Source: Diaporthe sp. PMI_573
Taxonomy: Eukaryota > Ascomycota > Sordariomycetes > Diaporthales > Diaporthaceae
Length of the DNA stretch: 64,000 bases
Direction of reading: 5' to 3'
Assembly: GCA_021399435.1 (NCBI GenBank)
Contig: JAJTUP010000035.1
Location: forward strand, 496,001 to 560,000
Program-made: the position numbers and the translations under genes
Shown: in pieces, positions 41,817-54,281 of the stretch
Layout of the letters: each line of letters opens with the position of its first letter
Numbering within the stretch: position 1 is the stretch's first letter
The notes under the pieces: model-generated
Told to the model about the DNA's origin: nothing
The model's input: the letters and a program-made list of their open reading frames with translations, nothing else
Database searches by the model: none

Positions 41817-44273
41817 TAGGGATGGGCACGTGTTTAATACACATGTGTATTAAACTGCTTTTTATTATAATGAAGCAGCTTTTTATTCCGAATAAAAAGC
41901 GCGCTTTTTATTGCAATATAACTACCCGTATATGAAGCTGCCCAAGGGTCATATAATACAAATAACCAAGCCAAATTAGGTCAACTTTTTCCCCGTTCCT
42001 TCGCTCTCTGACCCATCTTGGACCTCAAATGTGTCCACAACTGTCTCTTCTCCGTCGGAGGCGGGTTGGTGAGTGAACTCGCCGATAACAGCGTCAACTT
42101 CCAGACTTGATGCGCAATGGATTTCCATATACGTATCTTCGAGAGTAAGCCAACCGTCTTCTGTCAAATCTTCCCAGCTAACCACCGTAGAATCAACCTC
42201 ATTGCGATGATCAAGAGGTTGATTCTGAGACTGTGTTATCCTCTCTAGCACCCGTTCGTTCATGTAGATGAACGCCAACTTGTCAGCGTTGGCTGGTGTG
42301 AGCCTGTTGCGTGCCTTGCTGTGGAGGAAGTTAACCGCCGAGAATGATCTCTCTGAGGGAACTGAATTGGCTATGGTTCCAAAGATTCGGACAGCAAGTG
42401 TAGCCAGCTTGTTGCCCTGGTTATCAAGAAGCATCCAAGCATCTAATGGCGTCCATTCTTTTGAATAGACTAAGCCTCCCGCAGCAAACTGGCCGCCCGA
42501 TTGTGCTCGGAAGTGGTTAAATTCTCGAACAACATGAAGGTAGTCAGCAGGATTGACTGCTGACTTAAAGAACCGAAGCACTTTCATCATCAGCTGTTCT
42601 TCAAGCTTAGTCCCGACTGTGTCAGGCCTTAATGCAAATCCTGCATAATGAATATCATATGTCTGTTTGTCCATCCGGTTTAACCATACGGAATACAGCT
42701 CGCTGAAATTCACGTCTTTATGTTGCTGAGAATCGTCAAGTGCTTTCCATTCTGCTTTAATCTCCAGCCAACGAGGAATCACATGGCCGATGTGATCCCG
42801 ATCGGCTTCTGAGGCATGCTGACGACTGCTGACAGGCTTAATTATAGCCAAAACAGTCTCTAGGCGTATCCAGAAGTGAGGGTTATTGACAGACTCCAGC
42901 ACCCTCGGAAGAAGCTCGAGAGACCCGGAGGCTAGCTCTGCCCTCACGTCAGGACGGCGAGCGTATGTTTGGAGAGGCTCTTTACAGCGTAAAACTGACC
43001 GCAAAGCATTGAACTGGCTGCCCCAGCGTGTGATTACACTAAAGCGAGCGGTTAGTTATAGCTAGGAGTCAGAAAAACTTAAAGACCCACGCGGATAAAA
43101 ACGCCTTGTGGTGGCCCCAAGCTGCCTTTTGTGCCTCTCTCAATCGAGCCAACTGCAGTTTCGACTTCTTGAAGAAGGTGACAATTAATGTAGTGCTTTT
43201 GAATGTCTCCTCAAAGAACGGCAGCTCTAGGATGTCCTTGATGAGTAGCTGTAACCCATGTGAATCGCAGAGGGAAAAGAAGCAGTGCTGGAATTCCTTT
43301 CTTGCAGCCAAATGCACATGAGCTTTCCTCATCACGCTATCCGTATCTGTGCAAAACGAGTTAATTCGCAAGAAGTTACCCTTGCAAATTATCTCCAGCT
43401 CAGGATACAAAAGATCGATGTAGTGCTCAGCCGTGTGTTGAATCTCTCCTGTATCAAACGTCTTCCAATAGAACGCCGGACCATTTGCCACCTGTATCGA
43501 GATATTGATAATTCGATGACTTGTGATATTGTCTGAGGCGTCAAAGATCACGTTGATACGTTCTGTCTGGTCGAGGATATCTTGGACTTGGTTGTGGTAC
43601 TCAGAATAAGTCGGGGCTAGCAGCCGCTGCACTCGGCGACGAGACGGTGGTTGCCAGGCAGTATTCAGCTTGCTCAACAGAATCCGCATTCGTTTGGACT
43701 CGAAGAGGTTAAATGGACGGCCATCAGCAAAAATTGCTCTAGCAGCAAGCTCATCAAGCATCTGCTTAAAGGTCTTGTCCACTACAGGAAAGTGCTGAGT
43801 AAGTTGAGACTGCTGAGACTGTTGCTGCCCTCTGTAATTGGGGCAATGGCGAAGTAAGTGCTTCTTCTGACGAGTAGTGCCCTTGGTTGTCTCGTGGCCG
43901 CAGTGCTTGCACTTGACTCGTGAGTTCTTGAACCCCGAGCTAGCGTCCGAGGCAATCGTGATAAATTCTCGGTGGACCTGGTGGTCGGCTGGCCTTCCAG
44001 AGGTTCTAGGCATTGTAGAAGAAGCACGAAGGGTCTGAAGGTAGTGGGGAGTCGGATTGGGAAGTTTCAGGGGGATACAGCCACAGGCTGTTGAAGGCTG
44101 TGGAGAAAAGGAGGTCGGAACAGGGATTATATTGATCCGACGCACTATGCCTGTTTTGGAAGACGCTAAACCTAATATAGGAGGGGAAATAATGCATATA
44201 AAACGCGCCTGCTTTAAATATTTAATGCAAAAAGCGCATTTTATTTAATGATGCAGCTTTAAATCCATCCCTA
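41817..44273 (-). mobile_element. Intact hAT element nested in gypsy pol
   Basis: The 2457-bp element has 9-bp terminal inverted repeats, TAGGGATGG and CCATCCCTA, and perfect 8-bp target duplications, CTGCGTTC (41809-41816 and 44274-44281). Both ends carry subterminal AAAAAGCGC / GCAGCTTT words. The transposase inside is open. The clean duplication shows direct insertion into the gypsy element. Confidence 0.96.
41976..44013 (-). CDS. hAT transposase, 661 aa, one intron
   Basis: Exon 44013-43091 joins exon 43038-41976 across a 52-nt intron (GTGGGT...TAG), giving AFLSA-VITRWGSQF at the junction. A BED-type zinc finger lies at about residues 35-57 (CKHCGHETTKGTTRQKKH, then LLRHC). The core includes FDASDNITSHRIINISIQV and CDSHGLQLLIKDIL. 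The C-terminal dimerisation domain is IANSVPSERSFSAVNFLHSK followed by ARNRLTPANADKLAFIYMNE. The start is the ATG of MPRTSGRP; an upstream GTG extension lacks support. No frame breaks are seen, so it could be active. Confidence 0.92.
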
Positions 44274-46735
44274 CTGCGTTCTTGAAGTTTTCGGCCGGAT
44301 ACCAGGTGTCGTCGGGGTCGTATCCGCGCCACGCTACCTGGTACTGCAGCTTCCTACTTCGGCCGTGAAGGCGACTCTGTTCGACGCGCTCGACCTCAAA
44401 CTCTGGTTCGCCGTTGATATCTTCTGATGGGGGAGGCGTCTGGAACTGCTGGGGCAATGGGTCGTTATCGGCCTTCCTGAGTCGATCGGCGTGGAACAGA
44501 TTGGGCATCTTATACGATGCTGGAAGGTTGAGGACATAGCTGTGCCCTCTTTCCTCCAGAATCTCAAAGGGGCCTACGAACTGCGAGTCAAGGCGGGTAG
44601 TTGGGGCCTGTGTCGAGAATCCCTTCTTCCGTAGGAAGACCTTGTCGTGTACCTTAAAATCCACTGGGCGACGCTTCTTGTTTGCTTGGGTTCTTTGTTT
44701 CTCCTGCGCGTTGGCGGCAGCACGGTAAGCGAGTTCCTGCACTTCCTTGGTCTGTCTGACAAGCTCCAGGGCCCTTCCGGCTGGTCCTGCTGTTGCCTCT
44801 GCTGTGCTTAGATCCAGCGACAGCGGGTTTCGTATGTCTTTGCCCAGCATTACTTTTAGCGGCGACGTATCAATCGCAGAGTGCCACGACGAGTTATGGG
44901 CAAAGTCAAGGGCTGGCAGGTGTATACTCCAGTTGTCCTGGTACTTGTTGATATAGAAGCGTAGCCGTTGATCTAGCTCCTGGTTTGTGAACTCGATCGC
45001 CCCTTGAGTCTGGGGGTGGTAAGCGCTCCCATGTCTATGCTTTGTTCCCGTCAATTCATTAATTTGGCGAGAAAGGCTGAGATAAAAGGTCCAGCATTAT
45101 CGCTAATCCAGATTGTCGGCAAGCCTAGGAAGCGGTATAGATAGCGATAGTACCTCATGGCTAGTATCTCTGCTGTATCGGTCTTCCTTCCCGGAAGTGT
45201 GGCTAGGAGTCGGCTTAGCTTGCAAACAAATCCCCATACGTAGTCATACCCGAAGCGGTCGTTAGGCATTGTCTTGCCATCGACAATAACATGTTCCCAG
45301 ACTTCTCCCGGTATTTGCAGCGGGTGAAGTAGCCCTGGCGTCTTGTCTCGAGGGGTCTTATTCTGCTGGCACTCGTGACAGTTGCGGATATACTTGTGTA
45401 CCGATTGCTTTAGCTGTGGCCAGTAGTATTCGCGTTCCAGCATCTTAATGACCTTGTTCTGGCCTGGGTGCGCAAAGATCTTTGGGACGTGAGCTTCTCG
45501 AATCAGGGCCGTCTGTAGGTAGATTTGGCCATCAGCAGTCTTTTCTGGTACCCAAAGACGTTTGTTCTTCATGCCGAGTCCCTGGGCTTGGTTCTCTCGC
45601 TTGATCAGGTCGACCAGGTCTGCACCCTGGGGAGCATCGGTGTTGTCGGCTAGGTTAGTTGCAGCGATGACAATTTCTGTTTGTTCGGCACCTAGGGTCT
45701 TTCCTTGAAGTGGGAGCCTTTGCCTTGGGATTAGAGCCATAGTTCTTTCTTTCTGTTCTCGAGCTTTAACGGTAGGGAGGTCAACCGTCTTACGAGACAG
45801 AGCATCAGCGGCAATATTCTTCCTCCCCGGACGGTACTGGAATGTGATGTCGAAGTTGGAGAGGAAGTCTGCCCAACGGACTTGACGGGTTTACAAGAGG
45901 CGCTTGGTCGAGAAGTACAACAGGGCTTGGTGGTTAGTTACCACAAAGAACTTCTGTCCTTGGAGTTTCGGGCAGAAGTGCTCAAGGGTTTGGACAACTG
46001 CTAGCAGTTCTCGATCTTGGATAGGGTACGCCCTTTCTACGGGGGTCATTGTCTTCGAGGCATATCCAACTGGTTTCCAAGTGCCATCGTCTTACTGTTG
46101 CCAAACGACGCCTCCTGTGGCGTTCCGGGATGCATCGGTCTTAACCCGTGTTGGCCTTCCCGGCTGGAAGAAGGCAAGGACAGATGCTTTGCAGGCTAGC
46201 TTCTTCATCTCCTCAAAGGCTGCCTTCTATTCAGGTCCCATCTTAAACGGAACATCCTTCTTCAGCAGTCGGTTTAGGGGTTCTGCAATCCCACTAGCGT
46301 GATGGGTAAACATTTGAATATAGTTGCAAAGACCTATAAAGGAACGGATAGCGGTCTGGCTGGTAAGGTCTTCAAACCTCTACTCGCTGATCGCTTTAAC
46401 CTTAGCTGGGTCAATACTGATTCCAATGCCAGCTTTCATCATAATACCAAGGTAGTCTACCTTGGACACATTAAATCGTGACTTCTTGATGTCGCCTTGG
46501 AGACCAGCCTTGTGTAGCCTGTAAATAACTTCCTCGCAGTATTTCCAGTGTTCTTGCTCGTCCTTGCCCGAGTAGATTAATACGTCATCGGCATAGGCAC
46601 TAGTACAGAAGTCTAGGAGTTTATAGAGCTGGGAGTTGATAAACTGCTGCCACCAAGCTGGGCCGACCTTTAGACCAAAGGGTAAGACTTTCCACTTGGA
46701 GTCTTGTCTATCAACAACTTTGAGTTTTGGCATGA
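44274..46735 (-). pseudogene. Decayed Ty3/gypsy pol (RT, RNase H, integrase)
   Basis: Read leftward from 46735: an RT part with the catalytic YADDVLIYSG motif, an RNase H/connection region (45750-46380) with in-frame stops such as VVWQQ-stop-DDG and RLL-stop-TRQ, and the integrase. The integrase has an HHCC finger (AHPGQNKV ... CHECQQNK), the first Asp in IVDGKTMP, the second in WISDNAGPF and the Glu in GAIEFTNQ. A frameshift near 45050-45060 separates the second Asp from the Glu. The chromodomain start (WYPAENFKNA) is cut by the hAT. Gag, protease and the RT start are absent. Confidence 0.92.
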
Positions 46736-47570
46736 GGTAGAGATGTTGGCTAAGATCCTTCGGCCTATCGAAAACGCACAACGTTGCTTGGAGCGAGATC
46801 ACTCGTGCGTTAGAGAGGTTATTCCCCGTTGGTTGACTATCCAGAGCAAATGGGATGCCCTTGAAGAGGCTAACCAAGATCCTCTTATCAACTACTCGGA
46901 GCTAAGGCAATGGCGAGTCCAAAGGATGAAAGGCCAAACGACAGACATTCACCACTTCGCATTTGCCCTGGACCCACGGACAACAATAGGGGAGGGTCTT
47001 GGGCTTGACACTATGGAGAGAGCACATCGCTTCCCAGAAGAAAACACTAGTATCGAAGAGTACCAACAGCTCTTTGGGGAGTTTTGTCGATTCCGTGCTC
47101 GCGAAGGTGCTCTCTTTGGCCCAACCTCGCGGATCTATCGAGAACAGCCGAAGACTCCTCATACGCCTTCTCACAATTACGTCCTAAGCGCGTGGGGATA
47201 CTTTGGGTCTATGGGAGTCAAGTTGGCTACATTGGCAAGGAGAGTTCTAGGATCCTTGGCGAACTCTGTTCCTTCAGAGCGTTCCTTCAGTGCTACGAAC
47301 TACCTTCATTGTAAGCTTCGGAATCGGCTTAGTCCACTTAGCACTGACAAGGTCACTTTTATCTATATGAACAGTCGGGTGCTCACGAGGCTCAAGACGG
47401 TCAAAGATAATCCGGCAAAACCGATGGTTGTCAAAAACTGGGAGACAGTTGATGTTGCTCAGCTGGTAAAGATAGAAAACGCCTTCCAAGACTCTATTGT
47501 TGTCGATGGCTGGGGTTGGGAAGAGACCGATTTGGAAAATAGTGGGGATGATATGGACATCGGCCAATGA
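46704..47570 (+). pseudogene. C-terminal half of a second hAT transposase
   Basis: The frame encodes FWHEVEMLAKILRPIENAQR, then IPRWLTIQSKWDALEEAN, then LGSLANSVPSERSFSATNYL and FIYMNSRVL. It is related to, but distinct from, the nested hAT at 41.8 kb. The BED finger and first half of the core are missing; the left edge meets gypsy RT sequence near 46715-46745. The right half is intact to its stop. Confidence 0.88.
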
Positions 47571-47671
47571 GAGGTTTTTGACATGTAAAATACCTAGAAG
47601 TTTATGACGTCAAAAACTTTGGTCAGATAGGTAAATTACCATTCGGTAAATTACCTCGACCGGAACCCTAG
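47571..47671. mobile_element. Right end of the second hAT
   Basis: Behind the stop, repeats of GGTAAATTACC (47630-47655) lead to a terminus reading CTAGGGTTCCGG on the inward strand. CTAGGG-type termini are typical of hATs. The opposite end is lost, so no target duplication can be compared. Confidence 0.65.
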
Positions 47672-50600
47672 TTACGAGCCACCCTGCGCGGCGAGCCAGA
47701 TGCTGGGTACTTTGACTTCTGTTTAAATATAATACCTTATGTGTCTTATTATCCAGACATCGACGGCTAATTTCCGAGTCAAAGAATGGGTTGTATCTAG
47801 TCGCAACTGGCCGGATATCGAAAAGGCCTTCAGCAAAGCGCAGAACTTTGGTCTCTCCCTAGAGATGACTGATCCCCCACCCCATGGCCTGCCGAGCACG
47901 ACAAACCACCTCACCCTACATTTACCTGGCCGAACCTCGGAGCATAGGTTTATCGTCATGCCTTTCCACAAACCTCATCACTAGGCTGTGGTGATCTACA
48001 CCGCGATACTCCGCCCCAGTGTATAAGTTTGTCTTAGACAGCCATAGTCAAATGCCAAAGCTACCTGCGGACCCAGGGACCCAATACAATACCCAGACCG
48101 AGGCTATTGGTCCCCAGACTGCCGTATACCATTTGTAGGCTTTCTCCTTGGTGCTGAGTCATCGGTCAGGGCTTGGTAGTACTTGTGGTGCCTACATCCA
48201 GTGTAGTCTTTTCAGAAGTACGTTTCGAAAGTACTGTGCATAACACAATACTATTGAGAACTAAGTATGGTACCATTATTGGAACTAAAATAGGGAAATG
48301 GCTCCGCCGCTTCATCTATAAGAGCTGTTGAAATAGCTTGCTCTAGGATAGGTCGTTCTACTGTATGAAATGACTTCAAGTAAAGAAAAGACATTGATTT
48401 TTCAAACTCAGCGCCCGCGATAACCTGACCTGCTCAATTATTCGAACACAATGTTACACAACAATGTCTTCACAAACACCGCTACAAAAAAGAAAGGCCA
48501 TTTATACGCTCATAAAGTCACCAAAATAAAGAAAAAGATCTTCCATCTATCCCTGGAACTTAGATTGCGAAAGTCGTCACCATCGCCCAAGAAGCTTCCG
48601 GCTCTATATCCCGACCATGTCACCAAAGACCACGTGGACACGTCGCCTAAGAACTTTACTCTCGCGAAGGAAGGGCAGCGGAATATATCGTTATATTCAG
48701 ACGCGTGTTTACCACCCTTTCGATATCCACGGAATGGGGGAGACCAGCAACTGCCCGCCATGTGGGAGCTGTTTCCTCAAGGCCCTGCAGAGCAGTGCGA
48801 TTCAAGACAGAGCTAAATGGTAGTAGGTGGGTTTTCGTCCATGTACGTGCATGAGACTTGACACGATGCATCCAAATATCTAACAAAATGTCCAGAGGCT
48901 CGCCAAATCCTGATACTTGGAGGTCAGATGATCATGTTTCGTACTTTTCACTTTAAACACCATCAGAAGCGAGGTCAACTATCGTGGTGGCGACGAGGCT
49001 GTACGATATCAACCTCGAATACAGCCGCTCTACCACCTCGATCGATTCGAGCTCCCCGTCGGTATACCGTTTTATCCTGCCCAACTCGGATGTCTGAGTC
49101 CTTAACAGTGCCAATAACGAGGTCAAATATCGTATGGCATAAACATGCCGGGAGGGGTGCGACTCATGCCACCATGCTCGGCGGTCAAGCTGTCTGCAGA
49201 AGTCCGACGGTGCAAATCAAGATCTTCGAAACTCTCAGAGTCGTACCAGCCTGAGTCTACATCAAAGCATCCATCATATCCTCATCCTCGTCTTCGCCGA
49301 AGAACCTAGTCAATATCTTGGATGGATGAAGCGCCTCTCGTGATGAGGATTGCGGCACAATAGGATTCGGATGATATCAGTGTTGTGGTTTACCCCTCAT
49401 TAGTCGTATGAATGGCTTAAATCTCTAGAGTTTGGCTGGTTAAATATTGCAACTGACTAGCCAAGTCTATTTTGGTGTGTGCCGCTTCCAGTGCGGTTGA
49501 CATCGTTAGGAAGCTTCGTGAGACAAGCGAGGGTGTGTTCCGCATCTCTCAAACGCAAGTGGCAGAGCCTGAGACGGCCAATCATTCTCGGGGCCTGACA
49601 GGGCGCGGGGCATGCTTGTTGATCTAATGGGGCAGTGTTCCTGTCAGCCCCTCGGTCTTATTGGATCTTTAACCTGAAGTGCGAAGCAGCTGGAAGCATC
49701 ATGGAGTGGTACATGGAGTCCATTGCCTAATCAGTCGTGCCCCCCGGACGTGTGTTTGACTTGATGATTGAGTGGTTGATAGAGTGAAAATGAATGACGC
49801 GTTAATGACGGCAAGGTAAGGGTGCTTGCCCGACACTGGAGCTGGCATCTCATGTTCGAATTGGTTCCTGAAAATTGACAGGGATAGCGTATCAATATTG
49901 GGCCCAACCCCGGTTTGAGGATACAAGGGTGCCAGGCTGTTTGATAAGAGCTCTTATCGCTTTTGCGACACATGGTCGAGCAAGTCATCAATTGACGCCT
50001 GAAAAAGACAATAAAATCGGTTCACAGTGCTGCATTATGAGAAGGGTAAGTCTATGAGATGCGTGGTATTTTCGCTTTCAATTGATATAATTTTATTGAT
50101 CGATATTGCTGTTGATTTTTTTGTAGAATATATTCCTCGCCACCATTTGCATCTTGAAAACCACCGCCCAACCCTACCCCGAAAACCAGGATTGATGATT
50201 GATGATTGCTGCGGCCAATATCCATGCGACCAATCCACCCGGCCAACTGCAGAGAGTTGATGTCATTCTGACCCCAAAATTCACCAACTATGACGGCATT
50301 TCCAAATCGGTGAAGTGGGGTAAGATGGCCGAGGCCGACAGGGCCACCTGTACACCACCGCGCCACTCCCCCCAGGTCGTCTCTTCTCAGCCCTGCTTCC
50401 GCGAGGCTCATGAAATATGAATCTCATTTAGCGGCTCCATTTTCGAGCCACACACGATCATCCGAGTTTCCTTCCACGGAATCGGTCCCAGCTATCCTAT
50501 ATATTTAACATGACAAAGATGGACGGGCAGCAACCCCTTCCTAGCTTTGGGCCCTATGATCCACATCCAGCCAAAATCGGGTCGGTTGGCTGGCGCCCTT

Positions 50601-51069
50601 GCCAGCCACATTCGTCCATTCGTGCTCCTAGCCAAGACACCGGCGCGCCTGTCGAGACAACAATTGAACCGGATGACATTTCCAGTCCAAAATGCAAAAT
50701 GTACCTGGTGTTTATCACGGATTAGGCTATATCCAGTGGAAGAGCCAGAAAGTTTTATCATGAGTGGCAAAATGCAAGCTATTGCGGATATCGAGTCGCG
50801 GCACAAATAGGGTAGGGTGAGTTTGCATTGCCAACCTGAAGGGGCATCAGGGCCCACCAATATAACAACCTGTTGGATTGTGACCCTGTATTACGAAACC
50901 TCTGATAGATCGATATCCTGACCTTATGTTAGATTGTGGTTGTGTAATGCATCAAGGAGGCTATTCAGGTATCAGAGTACTGGGATATCTTCATCTATGG
51001 CTGCTCCGATCAATGCCACACAACATCACATGGCACGTGCATGGAGTTGATGTTGACATGACGTCCATC
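47672..51069. other. Long region without a supported gene
   Basis: Open frames at 47739-47984, 48451-48816 and 50492-50860 are short and lack domains or good introns. The 49.2-50.9 kb part is plain intergenic-looking sequence. An in-frame extension of the transaldolase frame reaches back to 50926 but does not resemble the family and is probably untranslated. Confidence 0.45.
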
Positions 51070-52203
51070 ATGTCGAACTCCCTGGATCAGCTCAAGGCCA
51101 CCGGCACCGTCGTCGTTTCCGACTCTGGCGACTTTGCCTCCATCGGCAAATACAAGCCCCAGGATGCCACCACCAACCCTTCGCTCATCCTCGCTGCCTC
51201 CAAGAAGCCCGAGTACGCCAAGCTGATTGACGAGGCCGTCCAGTACGCCAAGAAGGCCGGCGGCGACGTCGACACACAAGTGGACGCCGCCCTCGACCGC
51301 CTGCTGGTCAAATTCGGCAAGGAGATCCTCAAGATCATCCCCGGCAAGGTCTCCACAGAGGTCGACGCCCGCTTCTCCTTCGACACCAAGGCCTCCGTTG
51401 ACAAGGCCCTGCACATCATCGACGTAAGATCAGAGTGACCACCTCGCAAACTTGCGAGAACGATAAGAGACAGAGCCCTTACTGACACTTCGCCCCAACA
51501 GCTCTACAAGGCACAGGGTATCTCCAAGGACCGTGTCCTGATCAAGATCGCCTCGACATGGGAGGGCATCAAGGCCGCCGAGATCCTGCAGCGCGACCAC
51601 GGTATCAACACCAACCTGACGCTCATGTTCAGCTTAACCCAGGCCATCGCCGCTGCTGAGGCCGGTGCCTTCCTGATCTCTCCTTTCGTCGGCCGCATCC
51701 TGGACTGGTTCAAGGCCCACACCAAGAAGGAGTACGCCAAGGAGGAGGACCCCGGTGTCGAGTCGGTCAAGTCCATCTTCAACTACTACAAGAAGTTCGG
51801 CTACAAGACCATCGTCATGGGTGCCTCCTTCCGCAACACTGGTGAGATCACCGAGCTGGCTGGATGTGACTACCTCACCATCTCCGTAAGTTCACCTAGA
51901 ACCCCACGCCCCACCATTCCGATCCCGGAGTCCTCGGAGAGAAGTGCTGATACTGCTGCCACCTAGTCCAACCTGCTTGAGGAGCTCGTGAACTCCGACC
52001 CCCCCGTCCCCAAGAAGCTGGACGCCTCAGCCGCCGCCTCGCTCAACATTGAGAAGAAGTCGTACATCAACGACGAGCCTCTGTTCCGCTTCGACTTCAA
52101 CGAGGACCAGATGGCCGTCGAGAAGCTGCGCGAGGGTATCAGCAAGTTTGCCGCCGATGCCATCACGCTCAAGGATATCATCAAGGGCAAGATCCAGGCA
52201 TAA
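51070..52203 (+). CDS. TAL1: Transaldolase
   Basis: Exons 51070-51423, 51502-51885 and 51967-52203 join to 324 residues, the usual length. Introns are 78 nt (GTAAGA...CAG) and 81 nt (GTAAGT...TAG). Transaldolase moves a dihydroxyacetone unit between sugar phosphates in the non-oxidative pentose phosphate pathway, in the cytosol. Diagnostic motifs are [10 protein letters not shown] (about 33-42), the Schiff-base lysine K133 in [11 protein letters not shown], and NLTLMFS and [11 protein letters not shown] chose the ATG at 51070 (MSNSLDQLK), which matches the usual family start; the ATG at 51058 is an alternative. Codon use is strongly C/G-ending, unlike its neighbours, consistent with high expression and a host-gene status. 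No break is seen. Confidence 0.96.
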
Positions 52204-52299
52204 GTGCTTTTTTCTAAATAAAAGTTGGTTGGCATAAACAAACACACGAGGATGGGAAATGATACCGTATATAACATTTGCTTACCAGGATGTCGAGGA

Positions 52300-52607
52300 G
52301 ACTGCTATGGCCCAAATTGAATCAATTGGTTTGCCATGATGATAGACCCAGGAGCCTTCCTCTTCGGTTCTTGGCGAGATGAGATACTCGGACTGGGGAG
52401 AAAGCCAGACATTTCTATCCACCGTTCAGGTCTAAAGGTATTAGCGTCTGGGCCAAAGGCTGTCTTGTCGTGAGTTACCGCCCATGTGCTATGCCCTACA
52501 CGTGTCCCGGGGGGGATGAAGTGGCCATCAAAGCTGTCGCCCTCGGGACCGACTTGCTTCATGATGAGGCCACTAAACGGCGGGCTCATCCTCAAGCCTT
52601 CCCATAT
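52300..52607 (-). pseudogene. Cytochrome P450 fragment
   Basis: The minus strand encodes the K helix (EGLRMSPPFSG, ExxR), the following strand region (GHFIPPGTRVGHSTWAVTHD) and the PERF-like TFRPERWIE. It stops before the haem loop, and nothing upstream of the K helix is seen. It differs from the P450 at 35.4 kb. It sits tail-to-tail behind transaldolase, about 100 bp away. Confidence 0.82.
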
Positions 52608-52609
52608 AA

Positions 52610-53224
52610 TAGCCTGAAGAAGTGGTACGCAAATCTAATTATGAGTTCTCATTTCCTTTGTTTATACCCGTTCTACAATATTATAAAGGGTATCAGCTCC
52701 GCCTTCAACATCGGTCAGATTTTTGAGCTCTCCGGCATTCAAAACACAGACTTCGCAACATTTTTTTCAAACATTTTCAAGAAGATTTCAACCCACATAT
52801 TCTTGTAATTTTATCCCTCATTGTCATTGCGAATTAATCAAATATTATTTATCCCAATATTCACGATAACAAACTTAAACGGCGATATCTCGCTCGAATA
52901 AGCGATAACTCGAAGGGTTATCGTGTTGCGTGTGTCGGCCAGACCGTCGATTCCCAGCCCACGGGGCCAGCTGGGTCAGCCCGGCGCCGGCCCGAGCATG
53001 TTTTTTTTTTGGTTGTTTTTGCTTGGGAAACCACCAAGAATCTGTCACAGTTTCCTATTTGGGGTGTTGGGTGTGTTGGGTGTATGCGAGGAGATGATAG
53101 TGCATTAGTGATTTGTACGGGAATGCCATAGTTAAAATAAATTCGTGCACATAGGGCTGCATGCTTAGTGAGATTTTTGGGTGCGGCATCCATTTTTTAG
53201 GTGCGAATATCCGTTCTTTATAAA
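52610..53224. other. No supported gene
   Basis: A+T-rich up to 52910, then a G+C-rich patch with a T10 run. There is nothing to support. Confidence 0.45.
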
Positions 53225-53746
53225 TTACTCCAGTCGCGCAGTCGACCGTGTCCGTCTCCGCTTCGTTGCTATGGCTGAATCTGTAGGTGAAGTGACTGAA
53301 GCAACTAGTCCTTTGCCTAGGCCGATGGCAGGAGGAATGCCGCCCTCGATAAAATCTTCTGATGGTGCTTCCTTCCTTTTGAGATGTTTGAGGCGGAAGG
53401 TACGTTCTTTTTCCGTCTCCCATGTCTCGATATCGGTGCCTGCTGTGCCGTGATACGCCGAGTCACCGGCAATTTGAGGGCCCAGAGCTTGAGCGAGCCG
53501 TTCTTTCAGTCCGAGGACAGGCCAGACCCGCACTCGGGTGACCTCAATATCCAAGCCGCGGCCTTGAATTTCTGTGACAGCAGGAGCTTTTGACGGGAAT
53601 GCAAAGCGGTTGAGAAACACGGCGGTGACGACTGCGCTGTAGATGACGAACTCGGCTTTATTGTGATCTTGAGTGATAATCTTCACTAAAACGTCCCGGA
53701 TCTCTGGCTGAGATAACAAAAAGTGCGAAGATAATATTACCTTCAC
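53225..53746 (-). other. Open frame, hypothetical protein fragment
   Basis: The 173-codon frame has a globular first part (QPEIRDVLVKIITQDHNKAE, FVIYSAVVTAVFLNRFAFPS) and a basic end (TKRRRTRSTARLE). The start is not a convincing ATG and overlaps the copia fragment. No family is assigned. Confidence 0.35.
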
Positions 53747-54281
53747 CCCAAAGGGACAGCCCTCCCAGATTCATACAATCGATCCGGAAAACAGGGAGGC
53801 CCAACAAGAATATATCGTACAGAGAGCAAGAGGAGCATATATTGCTTCTATCTGTCAACCGGAAGCAGCGTACGATCTATCTAAGGCTGCCCAAATCAAG
53901 GAGCCAGACGAGAAGGACATGGAAGTCCTCAACGTACGGCTCAAATGGCAGATGGAGAACCCACACCGCGGCCTCACATTCATCCCGCTCGATCTAAGCC
54001 GTACGAAGATGTATATCTTCACGGACGGCTCCTTCGCCAACAACAAGGACCCGAGCTCCCAATTAGGATTCGTGATCGTACTGGCTATGGAGACTAGTCG
54101 TACAGAAACAGATTTCGAAATCCAAGGCAATATCGTACACTGGAGCTCCACCAAATGCAAAAGGGTGACGAGGAGCGTCCTCGCCAGCGAGTTGTACGGC
54201 ATGATGACGGGATTTGACAGCGGTATGGCACTTAGTACGACCCTACACAAGATCATGGGCATACATGGGCAACCTGTATAA
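53717..54281 (+). pseudogene. Ty1/copia RNase H fragment
   Basis: The frame encodes PSQIHTIDPENREAQQEYIV, then LKWQMENP, then the RNase H domain with catalytic Asp in IFTDGSFANN, Glu in LASELYGMM and Asp in GFDSG. The WSSTKCKRVTRSVLASELYG block is characteristic of fungal copia elements. RT and LTRs are missing. The right end runs into the hAT terminal repeat at 54264. Confidence 0.85.

Noticed and set aside
41450..41856. Plus-strand open frames of 60-90 codons
   Set aside because: They are shadows of the gypsy LTR and chromodomain coding on the other strand.
50926..51069. Longer transaldolase N-terminus (in-frame extension)
   Set aside because: The extra 48 residues do not resemble any transaldolase; the family start MSNSLDQLK is at 51070.
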